A stretch of DNA of 64,000 nucleotides from Xanthomonas sp. SI (GTDB taxonomy: Bacteria > Pseudomonadota > Gammaproteobacteria > Xanthomonadales > Xanthomonadaceae): the NCBI RefSeq assembly GCF_014236855.1, contig NZ_CP051261.1, positions 5,022,001-5,086,000 of the forward strand, read 5' to 3'. The notes under the pieces are model-generated. The model saw nothing but the letters and a program-made list of their open reading frames with translations. It was not told where the DNA came from and made no database searches. Shown piece by piece: positions 55,983-64,000 of the stretch; positions within the stretch are counted from its first letter, which is position 1; every line of letters begins with the position of its first letter. The position numbers and the translations under genes are program-made.

Positions 55983-57863
55983 TCAGTCGACGCGATAGTT
56001 CCAGCGCTGCAGGTAGGGCTGCAGCAGCGGCAGCACCGGCTCGAAGAAGTCGCGATACGGGCGCCAGCGGTCCAGGCCCTTGCGATTGATGCCCTCGACC
56101 ACCTGCGCATAGCTAGGCGTGCTGATGAAGCCCTTGGCGCGCGCATGGCGCTGGAACTCCAGCAGGCGCTCCGGTTGTTCAAGCTCCAGAAAGCCGCCCA
56201 GGCGCGCGACCTGCGCCTGCGGATCGGCGACCAGGTCTTCGTAGCGCAGTTCCAGCGCGCGCGGTTGCAGCAGGTCGACGTGGTAGAGCCAGAACGCCAT
56301 CGCATCGGCATAGCCCTGCGCCAGACGTTGCGCGCTGGAACACAGCACCGCGAAGGCCGGGGAGCGGAACGCCTGCATGTAGCAGCTCAACAGCACGTCG
56401 CAGGGATGGCGCAGCGCCAGGATGACGTGCGCGTTGGGGAACAGACGCTGGATCAGCGGCAGGCGCAGCAGGTTCAGCGGATTCTTGTCGACCAGGCGTT
56501 GTCCGGGCTGCAGCTGCACCACGCCGCGTACCGACTGCCAGTAGTCGGCGCGCAAGGCCACGCAAGCGGCATCGTCCAGTTCGCCCAGGCCATCGGGCCA
56601 GGCCAGGCCGCGGCGCTCGCTGCGCTCGGCCAGCCCTTGCAGGAACGGCCGCTCGTCCATCGCGCACAGCTGCGGATGCGCATCGAGCATCTGTTCCAGC
56701 AAGGTGGTGCCGGAGCGCGGGAAACCGACCACGAAGATCGGCGACGCATCGCGGTCCGGGCCCGACACCGGCGGCGCGGCAGCGTAGCGCACCGGATTCC
56801 AGCGCCGCCGCGCGACCGGCAGCGGCGCCGCGTCCGCCGCGAGCAGCTCGGGCACCAGCGAGGCGACGCCATCGACCTGCCCGGCGTGCCCCTGCGCGCA
56901 TGCCGCCAGCGCTTCGTCGTGGCGACCCAGGCGGTCGCAGACCCGGGCCATGGCGAACAACAGGTTGCTCTGCTTGCGCATGTCGGTGGTCGCGTCGGTG
57001 GTCGCGTCGATGGACGCGCCGGCGGGCAGCAGGTCGCGCAGCAGCCGGTACGCGGCGTCCCATTGCCCGTCGCGCATCGCCAGCACTGCCAGCGCATTGA
57101 TCGCATCGTGGCGCGCGTCCATATTCTCGATCCGCTCCGGCGCCGGCAACTGTGCGGCCGCCTGCCGCGCCTCCTCTAGCCGGTTGACGCGTTCGAGCAC
57201 CAGCACCAGACGCGACCAGGCGCGTTCCGGTTGCGGCATCGGTCCGGCGGCGCAGGCGCGTAGCATCGCGCAGGCCGCGTCGGTCTGGCCGGCCTGCGAC
57301 AGCAGCCAGGCCAGTTCCAGCGTGGTCTCCGGATCCAGTGCGGGCCACTGCGGCCAGTGCGCGATCAACGCCTCCACGCGCTGGAAGTCGCCGCATTCGT
57401 GGCAGGCCATCGCGGCGTGGACGCTCAGTGGCGCCGATTCCGGCGCCAACGCATGCGCATCCAGCAGATGCTCGCGGGCGGCGCCGTAGTCGCCGCTGCC
57501 CATCGCCAGCAAGCCCAGATTGTGGTGCAGCATCGGATCGTCCGGCGTCAGCGCGAGCGCCTGCGCATACGCCTGCCGCGCCTCGGCGAAATCGCGCGCC
57601 TCGCGCAAGGCGGTGCCCAGGTTGTTCCAGTGCGCCACATCCTGCGGCTGGCGCTCGGCCAGGGCGCGATACAGCACGGCCGCCTGCGCCGCATCGCCCT
57701 GCATCTGCAGGCTCATCGCCAGCAGACTGCTGGCCAGCGCATCGCCGGGCGCATGTTGCAGGTAGCGGCGCGCGCCTTGCTCCAGCGCCTGCGCCTGTCC
57801 GGCTTCCAATGCCGCCAGCAAGGCGGGCAGCGACGGGATCGCGGAATCGTCCGGTGGGGTCAT
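55983..57863 (-). CDS. TPR-containing sulfotransferase
   Basis: A 626-residue protein. Residues about 1-290 are TPR repeats (AHWNNLGTALREARDFAEAR, MLHHNLGLLAMGSGDYGAAR). The C-terminal half is a PAPS-dependent sulfotransferase: the 5'-phosphosulfate loop is FVVGFPRSGTTLLEQMLDAH (F381 onward), followed by LCAMDERPFLQGL, and the 3'-phosphate region is NAHVILALRHPCDVLLSCYM. It has no signal peptide, so it is cytosolic. Fusions of this type are annotated as TPR-containing sulfotransferases. The TPR part may bring in a protein or peptide substrate. The TonB receptor is 283 bp downstream on the same strand. Confidence 0.9.
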   Translation of the reverse strand: MTPPDDSAIPSLPALLAALEAGQAQALEQGARRYLQHAPGDALASSLLAMSLQMQGDAAQAAVLYRALAERQPQDVAHWNNLGTALREARDFAEARQAYAQALALTPDDPMLHHNLGLLAMGSGDYGAAREHLLDAHALAPESAPLSVHAAMACHECGDFQRVEALIAHWPQWPALDPETTLELAWLLSQAGQTDAACAMLRACAAGPMPQPERAWSRLVLVLERVNRLEEARQAAAQLPAPERIENMDARHDAINALAVLAMRDGQWDAAYRLLRDLLPAGASIDATTDATTDMRKQSNLLFAMARVCDRLGRHDEALAACAQGHAGQVDGVASLVPELLAADAAPLPVARRRWNPVRYAAAPPVSGPDRDASPIFVVGFPRSGTTLLEQMLDAHPQLCAMDERPFLQGLAERSERRGLAWPDGLGELDDAACVALRADYWQSVRGVVQLQPGQRLVDKNPLNLLRLPLIQRLFPNAHVILALRHPCDVLLSCYMQAFRSPAFAVLCSSAQRLAQGYADAMAFWLYHVDLLQPRALELRYEDLVADPQAQVARLGGFLELEQPERLLEFQRHARAKGFISTPSYAQVVEGINRKGLDRWRPYRDFFEPVLPLLQPYLQRWNYRVD

Positions 57864-58058
57864 GCGCTGGCGGTCCACGCAGGGCAGGCGGAAAGGGCTG
57901 CCACCATAGCCGGGCCGGATCGCGAATCGCAACGCACGCCGTGCCGGTCGCGGACAAACGACGCACACACTGCGGATACGCAAATTCGCCGCACGGCCAG
58001 CGCAGTGCCGCACCCGGCAACGCGCACTCGCGCGATCGCGCGATCGCGCCAACCGGCG

Positions 58059-61000
58059 CTAGTCGCTCTTGATCGGATCGTGATACGCGGTGAGGAAGGC
58101 GCGCAGCGAGGCCGGCTTGACCGGCTTGGTCAGCAGCCGGTAGCCGCGTTCTCGCGCCTGCAGTTTCAGTTCGTCGCGCCCGTCGGCGGTGAGCAGCGCG
58201 CCGGCGACCGGGCCGACCATCGCTTCGCGCAGCGCGTCCAGCGTGTCCAAGCCATCCAGGCGGTCGTGGAGGTGGTAGTCCACCAGCATCACGTTGGGCG
58301 CGCGCGCGGCCAGCAGCAGCGCCTCGTCCACGGTGCTGGCGCAGATCACCTCCACCTGCCAGCGGCCGAGCAGCGCGCGCATGCCGTCGAGGATTTCCTG
58401 ATCGTTGTCCACGCACAGCACGCGCAGCCCGGCCAGCGAGTCGCTGTTGGCGGCGCTGCGCTGCTGGCGCTGCTGCTTCTGCGGCACCGGCGCCACCCGC
58501 GGCACGGCGATCGAGAACATGCTGCCGTGGCCGACCGCGCTGCGCGCATCCAGGTCGTGGCCGAGCAGGCGCGAGATGCGCTGGCAGATCGACAGGCCCA
58601 GACCCAATCCCTGCTCGCCCCAGTCGAACGGCTGCTGGTAGCGCTGGAACTCCTCGAAGATCTGCTGCATGTGGTGCTTGGGAATGCCCGGGCCGGTGTC
58701 CCACACCTGCAGCTCCAGCGCCGCGCCGCGGCCGCGCATGCCCAGCACGATGCGGCCCTGGCGGGTGTAGCGCAGCGCATTGGCGAGGAAGTTCTGCAGC
58801 ACGCGGCGCAGCAGGCGGCGGTCGCTGCGCACCCAGATCGGCCGTGCGTACACCTGCATGCGCAGGCCGCGGCCGGCGGCGACCGGGGTGTACTGCGCGG
58901 CCAGTTCGCGCAGCAGCACGCTGGCGTCGAAATCCTCGATCGTCGGACGCATGCCGCCGGCGTCCAGCCGCGACACGTCGAGCAGGCCATCGAGCAACTC
59001 CTCGGCCGCGCGCAGCGAGGCGTCCACGCGCTCTGCCAGGTGCCGCTGCTCCTCGTTCTGGTGCGCTTCGCGCAGCGCGGAGGCGAACAGCCGCGCCGCG
59101 TTGAGCGGCTGCAGCACGTCGTGGCTGATCGCGGCCAGGAAGCGGGTCTTGGACTGCTGCGCCAGCTCGGCCTCGCGCGAGCGCTCGGCCACGCGCTGCT
59201 CCAGCGTCTCGTTGGCTTCCAGCAGCGCCTGCTCGGCGCGCTTGTAGTCGGTGATGTCGTTGTAGCTGGTCACGTAGCCGCCGCCGGGCAGCGGCTGGCC
59301 GCGCATCTCGATCACCTTGCCGTCGCTGCGGGTGCGCTCGAACACGTGCGAGGTGCCGGCGCGCAGATGCGCGATGCGACGGCCGATCTGGTCCTCGATG
59401 CGGCCCTCGCCCAGTTCGCCGCGCTCGGCGTTGTAGCGGATCAGGTCGGCGACCGGGCGGCCGACATAGAGCATGCCGTCGGGATAGCCGAACATCTGCT
59501 GGTAGCGCCGGTTCCACGCGGTCAGGCGCATCGCCGGATCGACCACGCTGACCCCGGCGCTGATGTTCTCCAGCGTGGTGGACAGGATCTCGCGGTTGAA
59601 GCGCAGTTCCTGCCCGGCCTCGTCGAGCACCGCCACCACTTCGCCCAGGTCCATGCCCGAACCGCGTAGCAGGCTGGTCAGCACCAGCCGCGCCGAGGCC
59701 GCGCCGATCGAGGCGGCGAGCAGGCGTTCGGTGAACTGCACCCAGACGCGGTCGGCCACCGCGTTGGGCTGCGGCTCGCGACCGAGCAGTTGCGCCTGTT
59801 CGGCGAAGGCGCGGCGGGCGTGGCGCTCGCCGACCATGCGTTCGGCCAGCGCTTGTAGGTCCACCACCTGCACCTGCCCGAGCCAGACGCCGGCCACCGC
59901 CGGCCGCTGCGAATACGGCTCCAGGAACGGCGCCGCACGCAGCCGCTCGTCCAGCCCCGGGCGCCAGCGCGCCGACACCAGCATCATCGTGCCGACGTTG
60001 AGCAGCAGCGACCAGAACGTGCCGTGCGCCAGCGGATCCCAGCCGCTCATGCCGAACAGCTGCTGCGGGCGCAGCCAGGAAATACCGAACGGCCCATCGT
60101 GCAGCCATCCCGGCGCCAGCCAGCCGGCCTGGGTCATCGCCGGCAACAACAAGGTGTAGATCCAGGTACCGAAGCCCAGCAGCATGCCGGTTTCCACGCC
60201 CTTGCGGCTGGCGCCGCGCCAGTACAGCCCGCCGATCACGCCCGGCGCGAACTGCGCCACCGCGGCGAAGGCCATCAGCCCGTACGAGGCCAGCGAGCTG
60301 TCGTTGCTGCTGCTGCGGTAGTAGCCGTAGGCGATCAGCGCCAGCAGCAGGATCGCCAGGCGGCGGATCCACAACACCCGCGAGGCGACGTCGGCGCCGG
60401 CCGCCTGGTGCCCGCGCCGGCGCAGCAGCACCGGCATCACCAGGTCGTTGCTGATCATCGTCGCCAGCGCGATGCTGGACACGATGACCATGCCGGTGGC
60501 GGCGGAGAACCCGCCCACGTAGGCGACCAGCGCCAGCGCGGTGCGGCCCTCGGCCAGCGGCAGCGCCAGCACGATGCTGTCGTGCGCCACCTCGCCGGAC
60601 TGGCCGAACAGGGCGATGCCGGCCGCGGCGATCGGCACCACCATCGCCGAGATCACCACCAGGTACAGCCCGAACAGCCAGCGCGCCTTGCGGATGTCGC
60701 CGATGTCGCTGCATTCCACCACCGCCACGTGGAACTGGCGCGGCAGGCACACGATGGCAAGGAAGCTGAGCAGGGTCTGCGAGATGAAGCCGACCGGCGG
60801 GGTGTTCTGGAACAGGGTCTGCGCCGACTGCAGCACGCGACCGTCGCGGCCGCTCAGCCACACGTAGGCGAACACGCCCACCGCGACCATCGCCAGCAAC
60901 TTGACCACCGATTCCAGCGCGATCGCCAGCATCATGCCGTGGTGATGTTCGGTGGCATCCACCTGACGGGTGCCGAACAGGGTCGCGAACAGCGCCATCA

Positions 61001-61499
61001 GCAACGCCACGTACAGCGCCGGGTCGGCATAGAACGGCGCCCCGGCACTGGACTGCCCGCTGAGCACCTGCAGGCTCATCGCCACCGCCTTGTACTGCAG
61101 TGCCAGGTACGGCACTACGCCGATCAGCGCGATCACCGCCACCAATGCCGCCAGCCGCCGCGAGCGACCGTAGCGCGAGGAAATGAAATCGGCGATGGAC
61201 ACCGTGTTCTCGCTGCGCGCAATCAGCGCCAGCCGTTCGATGATGCGCCAGCCGAACAGCAGCAACAGCAACGGCCCCAGGTAGATCGGCAGATAGCCGG
61301 CGCCGTTGCGCACCGCGCTGCCGACCGCGCCGTAGAACGTCCACGACGAGCAGTACACCGCCAGCGCCAGGCTGTACACCGCCGGGCGCAGCCACGGCCG
61401 CTCCGGGTACAGCGGCCGCCGTTCGCCCCACCACGCCACCGTGAACAGCAGCGCCGCGTAGCCGACCGACACCAGCAGCAGGATCCAGCTAGAAACCAA
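58059..61499 (-). CDS. Solute-symporter-type hybrid sensor kinase (CrbS/MxtR-like)
   Basis: A 1146-residue membrane kinase. Residues about 1-510 form a sodium:solute-symporter domain of about 13 helices (ENTVSIADFISSRYGRSRRL, FLAIVCLPRQFHVAVVECSD). A PAS domain follows (STTLENISAGVSVVDPAMRL, ending SYNDITDYKRAEQAL), then a HisKA domain with H793 (LAAISHDVLQPLNAARLFAS) and an ATPase domain (GEQGLGLGLSICQRISRLLG). A C-terminal receiver has D1074 (VMLVDYHLHDRLDG). This layout is shared by CrbS and MxtR, which control acs. The start is TTG at 61497-61499. It is 45 bp after a second kinase gene on the same strand. Confidence 0.9.
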   Translation of the reverse strand: MVSSWILLLVSVGYAALLFTVAWWGERRPLYPERPWLRPAVYSLALAVYCSSWTFYGAVGSAVRNGAGYLPIYLGPLLLLLFGWRIIERLALIARSENTVSIADFISSRYGRSRRLAALVAVIALIGVVPYLALQYKAVAMSLQVLSGQSSAGAPFYADPALYVALLMALFATLFGTRQVDATEHHHGMMLAIALESVVKLLAMVAVGVFAYVWLSGRDGRVLQSAQTLFQNTPPVGFISQTLLSFLAIVCLPRQFHVAVVECSDIGDIRKARWLFGLYLVVISAMVVPIAAAGIALFGQSGEVAHDSIVLALPLAEGRTALALVAYVGGFSAATGMVIVSSIALATMISNDLVMPVLLRRRGHQAAGADVASRVLWIRRLAILLLALIAYGYYRSSSNDSSLASYGLMAFAAVAQFAPGVIGGLYWRGASRKGVETGMLLGFGTWIYTLLLPAMTQAGWLAPGWLHDGPFGISWLRPQQLFGMSGWDPLAHGTFWSLLLNVGTMMLVSARWRPGLDERLRAAPFLEPYSQRPAVAGVWLGQVQVVDLQALAERMVGERHARRAFAEQAQLLGREPQPNAVADRVWVQFTERLLAASIGAASARLVLTSLLRGSGMDLGEVVAVLDEAGQELRFNREILSTTLENISAGVSVVDPAMRLTAWNRRYQQMFGYPDGMLYVGRPVADLIRYNAERGELGEGRIEDQIGRRIAHLRAGTSHVFERTRSDGKVIEMRGQPLPGGGYVTSYNDITDYKRAEQALLEANETLEQRVAERSREAELAQQSKTRFLAAISHDVLQPLNAARLFASALREAHQNEEQRHLAERVDASLRAAEELLDGLLDVSRLDAGGMRPTIEDFDASVLLRELAAQYTPVAAGRGLRMQVYARPIWVRSDRRLLRRVLQNFLANALRYTRQGRIVLGMRGRGAALELQVWDTGPGIPKHHMQQIFEEFQRYQQPFDWGEQGLGLGLSICQRISRLLGHDLDARSAVGHGSMFSIAVPRVAPVPQKQQRQQRSAANSDSLAGLRVLCVDNDQEILDGMRALLGRWQVEVICASTVDEALLLAARAPNVMLVDYHLHDRLDGLDTLDALREAMVGPVAGALLTADGRDELKLQARERGYRLLTKPVKPASLRAFLTAYHDPIKSD

Positions 61500-61544
61500 G
61501 GGCGAGGTCCCCGGTGCGTTCGCCGCAGTCTAGCGCGGCGCCGC

Positions 61545-62951
61545 TCACGAGACCGCCGCCGCGCCGGCGTGCAGCGGCAGCCGCAGGCGGAACACGCTGC
61601 CCTGCCCGGGCGCGCTCTCGACCAGCAACGTGCCGCCGGCCGCGGCGATCAGGTTGGCGCTGACCGCCAACCCCAGGCCGGTGCCCTGGCCGCTGGGCTT
61701 GGTGGTGAAGAACGGCTCCAGGCAGCGCGCGCGCACGTCCTCGCTCATGCCGTGGCCGCTGTCGCGCACCGCGATCTCCAGCGTGGCATCGGGCCGCGGC
61801 GCCAGGGTCAGCTCGAACTGCCCGCCCTCGGGCATCGCCTGCTGCGCGTTGGCGGCGAGATTGAGCAGGATCAGTTCCAGCTGCGCGCGGTCGAAGCGCA
61901 CCGGACACGGCGCCTCGTGCAACTGCAGGCGCACCTGCACACCCAGGCCGAACAGCTGGTCGAACATCGGACGCATGCCGGCGATCGTCTCGGCCGGTTC
62001 GAACACTTCCAGCCGGGTGGCTTCCTGGCGGCTGAAATCCAGCAGCTTGCGGGTCACCGCCGCCGCGCGCCGCGCCGCCGCATCGGCGCCCTGCAGGGCG
62101 GCCTTGAGCTGCTGCGGATCGTCGCTGCGCCGCGCGCGCGCGGCATAGCCCATGATCAGGCTGAGCAGATGATTGAAATCGTGCGCCACGCCGCTGGCCA
62201 GGCGGCCGACGCTCTCCATCTTCTGCGCGTGCACCAGCTGGTCGCGCGAACGCTCCTTTTCCTGCATCTCCAACTGCAGCCGGTCGCGCGAGCGGGCCAG
62301 ATCGTTGCCGCGCTTGCGCGCCAGGTCCAGGCTTTCGCGCAACGCCGCCACCGACTGGTCCAGCACCACCGCGGCGATGACGAAGCCGGCGATGCCGAGC
62401 ACCGCGCTCTCCAGCAACCGCGGCATCAGCGTGGGCATGAAGAACGAGCGGGTCGCGTCGCGCCAGGCACCCAGCGCCACCACCAGCACCAGCCACGCCA
62501 CCGCGCCCCACAGTGCGCGCCGGCTCAACAGCAGCCCGCCGATCAGCACCGGCAGCAGTTGGCTCAACTGCCCGCGCAGCTGCGCTTCCAGCCCCCATCG
62601 CACATAGCCCACGCTCAGCAGCGCCAGGCTCACCACCACGAACATCCGCGCCGCCCACAGGAACGCGCCGCGCCGCAGCAGCACGAAGCAGGCCCACATC
62701 GCCAGCGTGTTGGCCGCCGCCAGCCACAACGCGACCGGGTCCATGGCCGCGCCGATCCGCCCCCAGGCGAGCAGCATCGCCATCGGCTGGTACAGGCCGA
62801 CGAACGCCAGCACCAACTGCAGCATCGCCGCGTTGCGCCGATCGACCTGATCGGTGACCGGAACGTCGCGCCACCAGTGGCGCAGGCGCGCCAGGACGCC
62901 AGCGGCGCGCGGCGTGGGCGAGAGGGAAGCGGAGGTGGGACGGAGCGTCAT
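61545..62951 (-). CDS. Membrane sensor histidine kinase
   Basis: A 468-residue kinase. About six membrane helices fill residues 40-205 (for example LQLVLAFVGLYQPMAMLLAW and AVLGIAGFVIAAVVLDQSVA). A coiled coil follows, then HisKA with H257 in MESVGRLASGVAHDFNHLLS, the N-box LNLAANAQQAMPEGG, and G-boxes RDSGHGMSEDVRARCLEPFF and GQGTGLGLAVSANLIAAAGG. The VAHDFNHLL sequence is typical of NtrB-like and stress kinases. It has no receiver and no adjacent response regulator; it may work with the downstream symporter kinase or a regulator elsewhere. Confidence 0.92.
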   Translation of the reverse strand: MTLRPTSASLSPTPRAAGVLARLRHWWRDVPVTDQVDRRNAAMLQLVLAFVGLYQPMAMLLAWGRIGAAMDPVALWLAAANTLAMWACFVLLRRGAFLWAARMFVVVSLALLSVGYVRWGLEAQLRGQLSQLLPVLIGGLLLSRRALWGAVAWLVLVVALGAWRDATRSFFMPTLMPRLLESAVLGIAGFVIAAVVLDQSVAALRESLDLARKRGNDLARSRDRLQLEMQEKERSRDQLVHAQKMESVGRLASGVAHDFNHLLSLIMGYAARARRSDDPQQLKAALQGADAAARRAAAVTRKLLDFSRQEATRLEVFEPAETIAGMRPMFDQLFGLGVQVRLQLHEAPCPVRFDRAQLELILLNLAANAQQAMPEGGQFELTLAPRPDATLEIAVRDSGHGMSEDVRARCLEPFFTTKPSGQGTGLGLAVSANLIAAAGGTLLVESAPGQGSVFRLRLPLHAGAAAVS

Positions 62952-63105
62952 GTACGGACCGGCAGGAAGCGCACCGACGGGCGGATGCGGACTGCGGCTA
63001 TATTAGCGACCTCCGTTCCCCCGCTGGCTGCTGACGCAGCGCCGAAAACCATGGCGCGGCGTGCATGGCGGGCCGATCCATCGTTCGACCGCTGGATACC
63101 TTTCG

Positions 63106-64000
63106 ATGATGTCGTGTCGCTTCAAGCGCTTTGGCCGATTGCTGCTCCTGGCCGCCGCAAGCTTGCCGGTCGTGCCGGTGCTGGCGCAAACCATCCCCGG
63201 TGGCGATCCCTACGAGGGACCGCTGCAGCGCTGCCGCGCGGACCTGGGGCAGCAGCCGCAGGCGTCGCTGCGCGTGGCCAGCGACCTGCTGGCCAAGCCG
63301 GAGCTACCGCTGCCGGTGCGGGTGATGGCCACGGGCTGCCTGGCGACCGCGCAACAGTTGGTGGGCGACAGCGCGAAGGCGACCGCGTCCACCGAACGCC
63401 TGCTGGCCCTGCTGCAGACCCCGGGGCTGCCGCCGATCGTGCACAACAACGAGCGCCTGCAGGCGGCGATGCTGCTGCAGCAGTTGGGTCAGTTGCCGCG
63501 CGCGATCGCGCTGATGGAGCAGATCCAGGCCGACGCGGTGGCCGCCGGCGATCTCGCCATGCAGATCAACGCGCTGATATCGATCGCGCTGATGCGCGGC
63601 GCTCTGGACGACCCCGAGGGCGCACTGACCTACTTCCAGCAGGCGAACGCGCTGTCGGAGCGGCTGCAGCGGCCGCCGGCGACGGGCGATATGGTGCTGC
63701 ACTACAACTATGCCTATACGCTGCTGGTGCTCAAGCGCTACGACGAGGCCGATCGCGCGTTCGAGCGTGCCACGCAGACGGGCACCCAGTTGGGCAATCA
63801 GGACGTGTTGCTGAACCGCATCGTCAGCCATCGCGGCGAGATCCAGCGCGCCAGCGGCCACCCCGAACGCGCCGAGCCGCTGGTGCAGCAGGCACTGCAA
63901 TGGCAGCAGACGCATGGCGATCGACAGGGTGCCGTGGTCAGCCTGCATCGCCTGGCGCGGCTGCGCCTGGAGCAACGGCGCAATGCCGACGCGCTGGCCT
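63106..64000 (+). CDS. Exported helical-repeat (TPR-like) protein, partial
   Basis: The first 298 residues or so of a protein that continues beyond the right edge. A signal peptide (LLLLAAASLPVVPVLAQ) ends near residue 30. A helical, TPR-like region follows: ASLRVASDLLAKPELPLPVR, RLQAAMLLQQLGQLPRAIAL, YAYTLLVLKRYDEADRAFER and VSHRGEIQRASGHPERAEPL. In Xanthomonas such periplasmic repeats often precede a GGDEF diguanylate cyclase, but that part is not visible here. Start is ATG at 63106 or 63109; no clear ribosome binding site. It is divergent from the kinase gene at 62951. Confidence 0.8.
   Translation, partial: MMSCRFKRFGRLLLLAAASLPVVPVLAQTIPGGDPYEGPLQRCRADLGQQPQASLRVASDLLAKPELPLPVRVMATGCLATAQQLVGDSAKATASTERLLALLQTPGLPPIVHNNERLQAAMLLQQLGQLPRAIALMEQIQADAVAAGDLAMQINALISIALMRGALDDPEGALTYFQQANALSERLQRPPATGDMVLHYNYAYTLLVLKRYDEADRAFERATQTGTQLGNQDVLLNRIVSHRGEIQRASGHPERAEPLVQQALQWQQTHGDRQGAVVSLHRLARLRLEQRRNADALA

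Noticed and set aside
58030..58050. Tandem GCGATCGC octamers as a regulatory site
   Set aside because: Simple alternating CG-rich sequence in a GC-rich genome; only two copies and no link to a regulator.
56179..61434. 1751-codon minus-strand open frame spanning the sulfotransferase and kinase
   Set aside because: It crosses the intergenic gap in another frame and is made of antisense-like low-complexity sequence; the real proteins lie in other frames.

Overview
The window looks like a chromosomal segment of a high-GC gammaproteobacterium of the Lysobacterales, most likely Xanthomonas or a close relative. Three things point there. Many short intergenic elements carry the hairpin core GCGGCTTCAGCCGC next to a GTAG head, which is typical of that group. 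There is a Clp/CRP-type site. The gene content (DcaP porin with acetyl-CoA synthetase, TPR-sulfotransferase with a TonB receptor, czcCBA, mntP with a manganese riboswitch) also fits. No rRNA, tRNA, CRISPR array or prophage is visible. rsmG-parA-parB and rpmB-rpmG suggest core chromosome, possibly near the origin. The genus is inference.

Layout. 1-5.5 kb: one end of a type VI secretion cluster (tssB-tssC-hcp-tagJ-tssE-tssF, minus strand, running off the left edge) with a divergent HTH-only AraC regulator. 5.6-13.5 kb: a stress protein, a sugar acetyltransferase, a secreted M61 peptidase, a lipoprotein behind a candidate Clp site, a glyoxalase-fold protein, a LytS/LytTR-type two-component pair and a secreted serine hydrolase. 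13.9-22.8 kb: uvrD, an exported dikinase-like protein with unusual domain order, an FAD oxidoreductase, cardiolipin synthase and rpmB-rpmG. 23.0-24.7 kb: a hipBA toxin-antitoxin operon with twin palindromic operators in an AT-rich patch. 24.7-31.5 kb: a czcI-like/czcC/czcB/czcA heavy-metal efflux operon interrupted by an inverted REP pair. 31.8-34.4 kb: an exported DUF885 protein and a REP-associated tyrosine transposase (RAYT) gene whose 3' end is itself built from a REP.

34.4-41.7 kb: a lipid/sugar-modification trio, parB-parA-rsmG, a phosphopantetheinyl transferase, a GlsB-type membrane protein, a GFA enzyme and xthA. 41.9-44.7 kb: an aldehyde dehydrogenase, a tandemly duplicated REP composite and a YjjG-like phosphatase. 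44.8-51.0 kb: a carbon-uptake and acetate module (MHS transporter, DcaP porin, divergent acs, then a LuxR-type response regulator). 51.4-52.2 kb: a yybP-ykoY-type riboswitch and mntP. 52.2-57.9 kb: a 2OG-Fe(II) oxygenase, a TonB-dependent receptor and a TPR-sulfotransferase. 58.0-63.0 kb: two sensor kinases in tandem, one a solute-symporter/PAS/hybrid kinase of the CrbS/MxtR type. 63.1 kb to the end: the start of an exported helical-repeat protein.

How parts fit together. The symporter-type kinase at 58-61.5 kb and the LuxR regulator at 50.3 kb resemble the CrbS-CrbR (MxtR-ErdR) pair that switches on acs in Vibrio and Pseudomonas, so 44.8-63 kb may hold a split acetate-switch regulon. The RAYT and its matching REPs, found at six loci here, form a transposase/repeat system seeded through intergenic gaps and even inside the czc operon. 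The most intriguing single genes are the exported dikinase-like protein and the TonB-receptor/oxygenase/TPR-sulfotransferase cluster.
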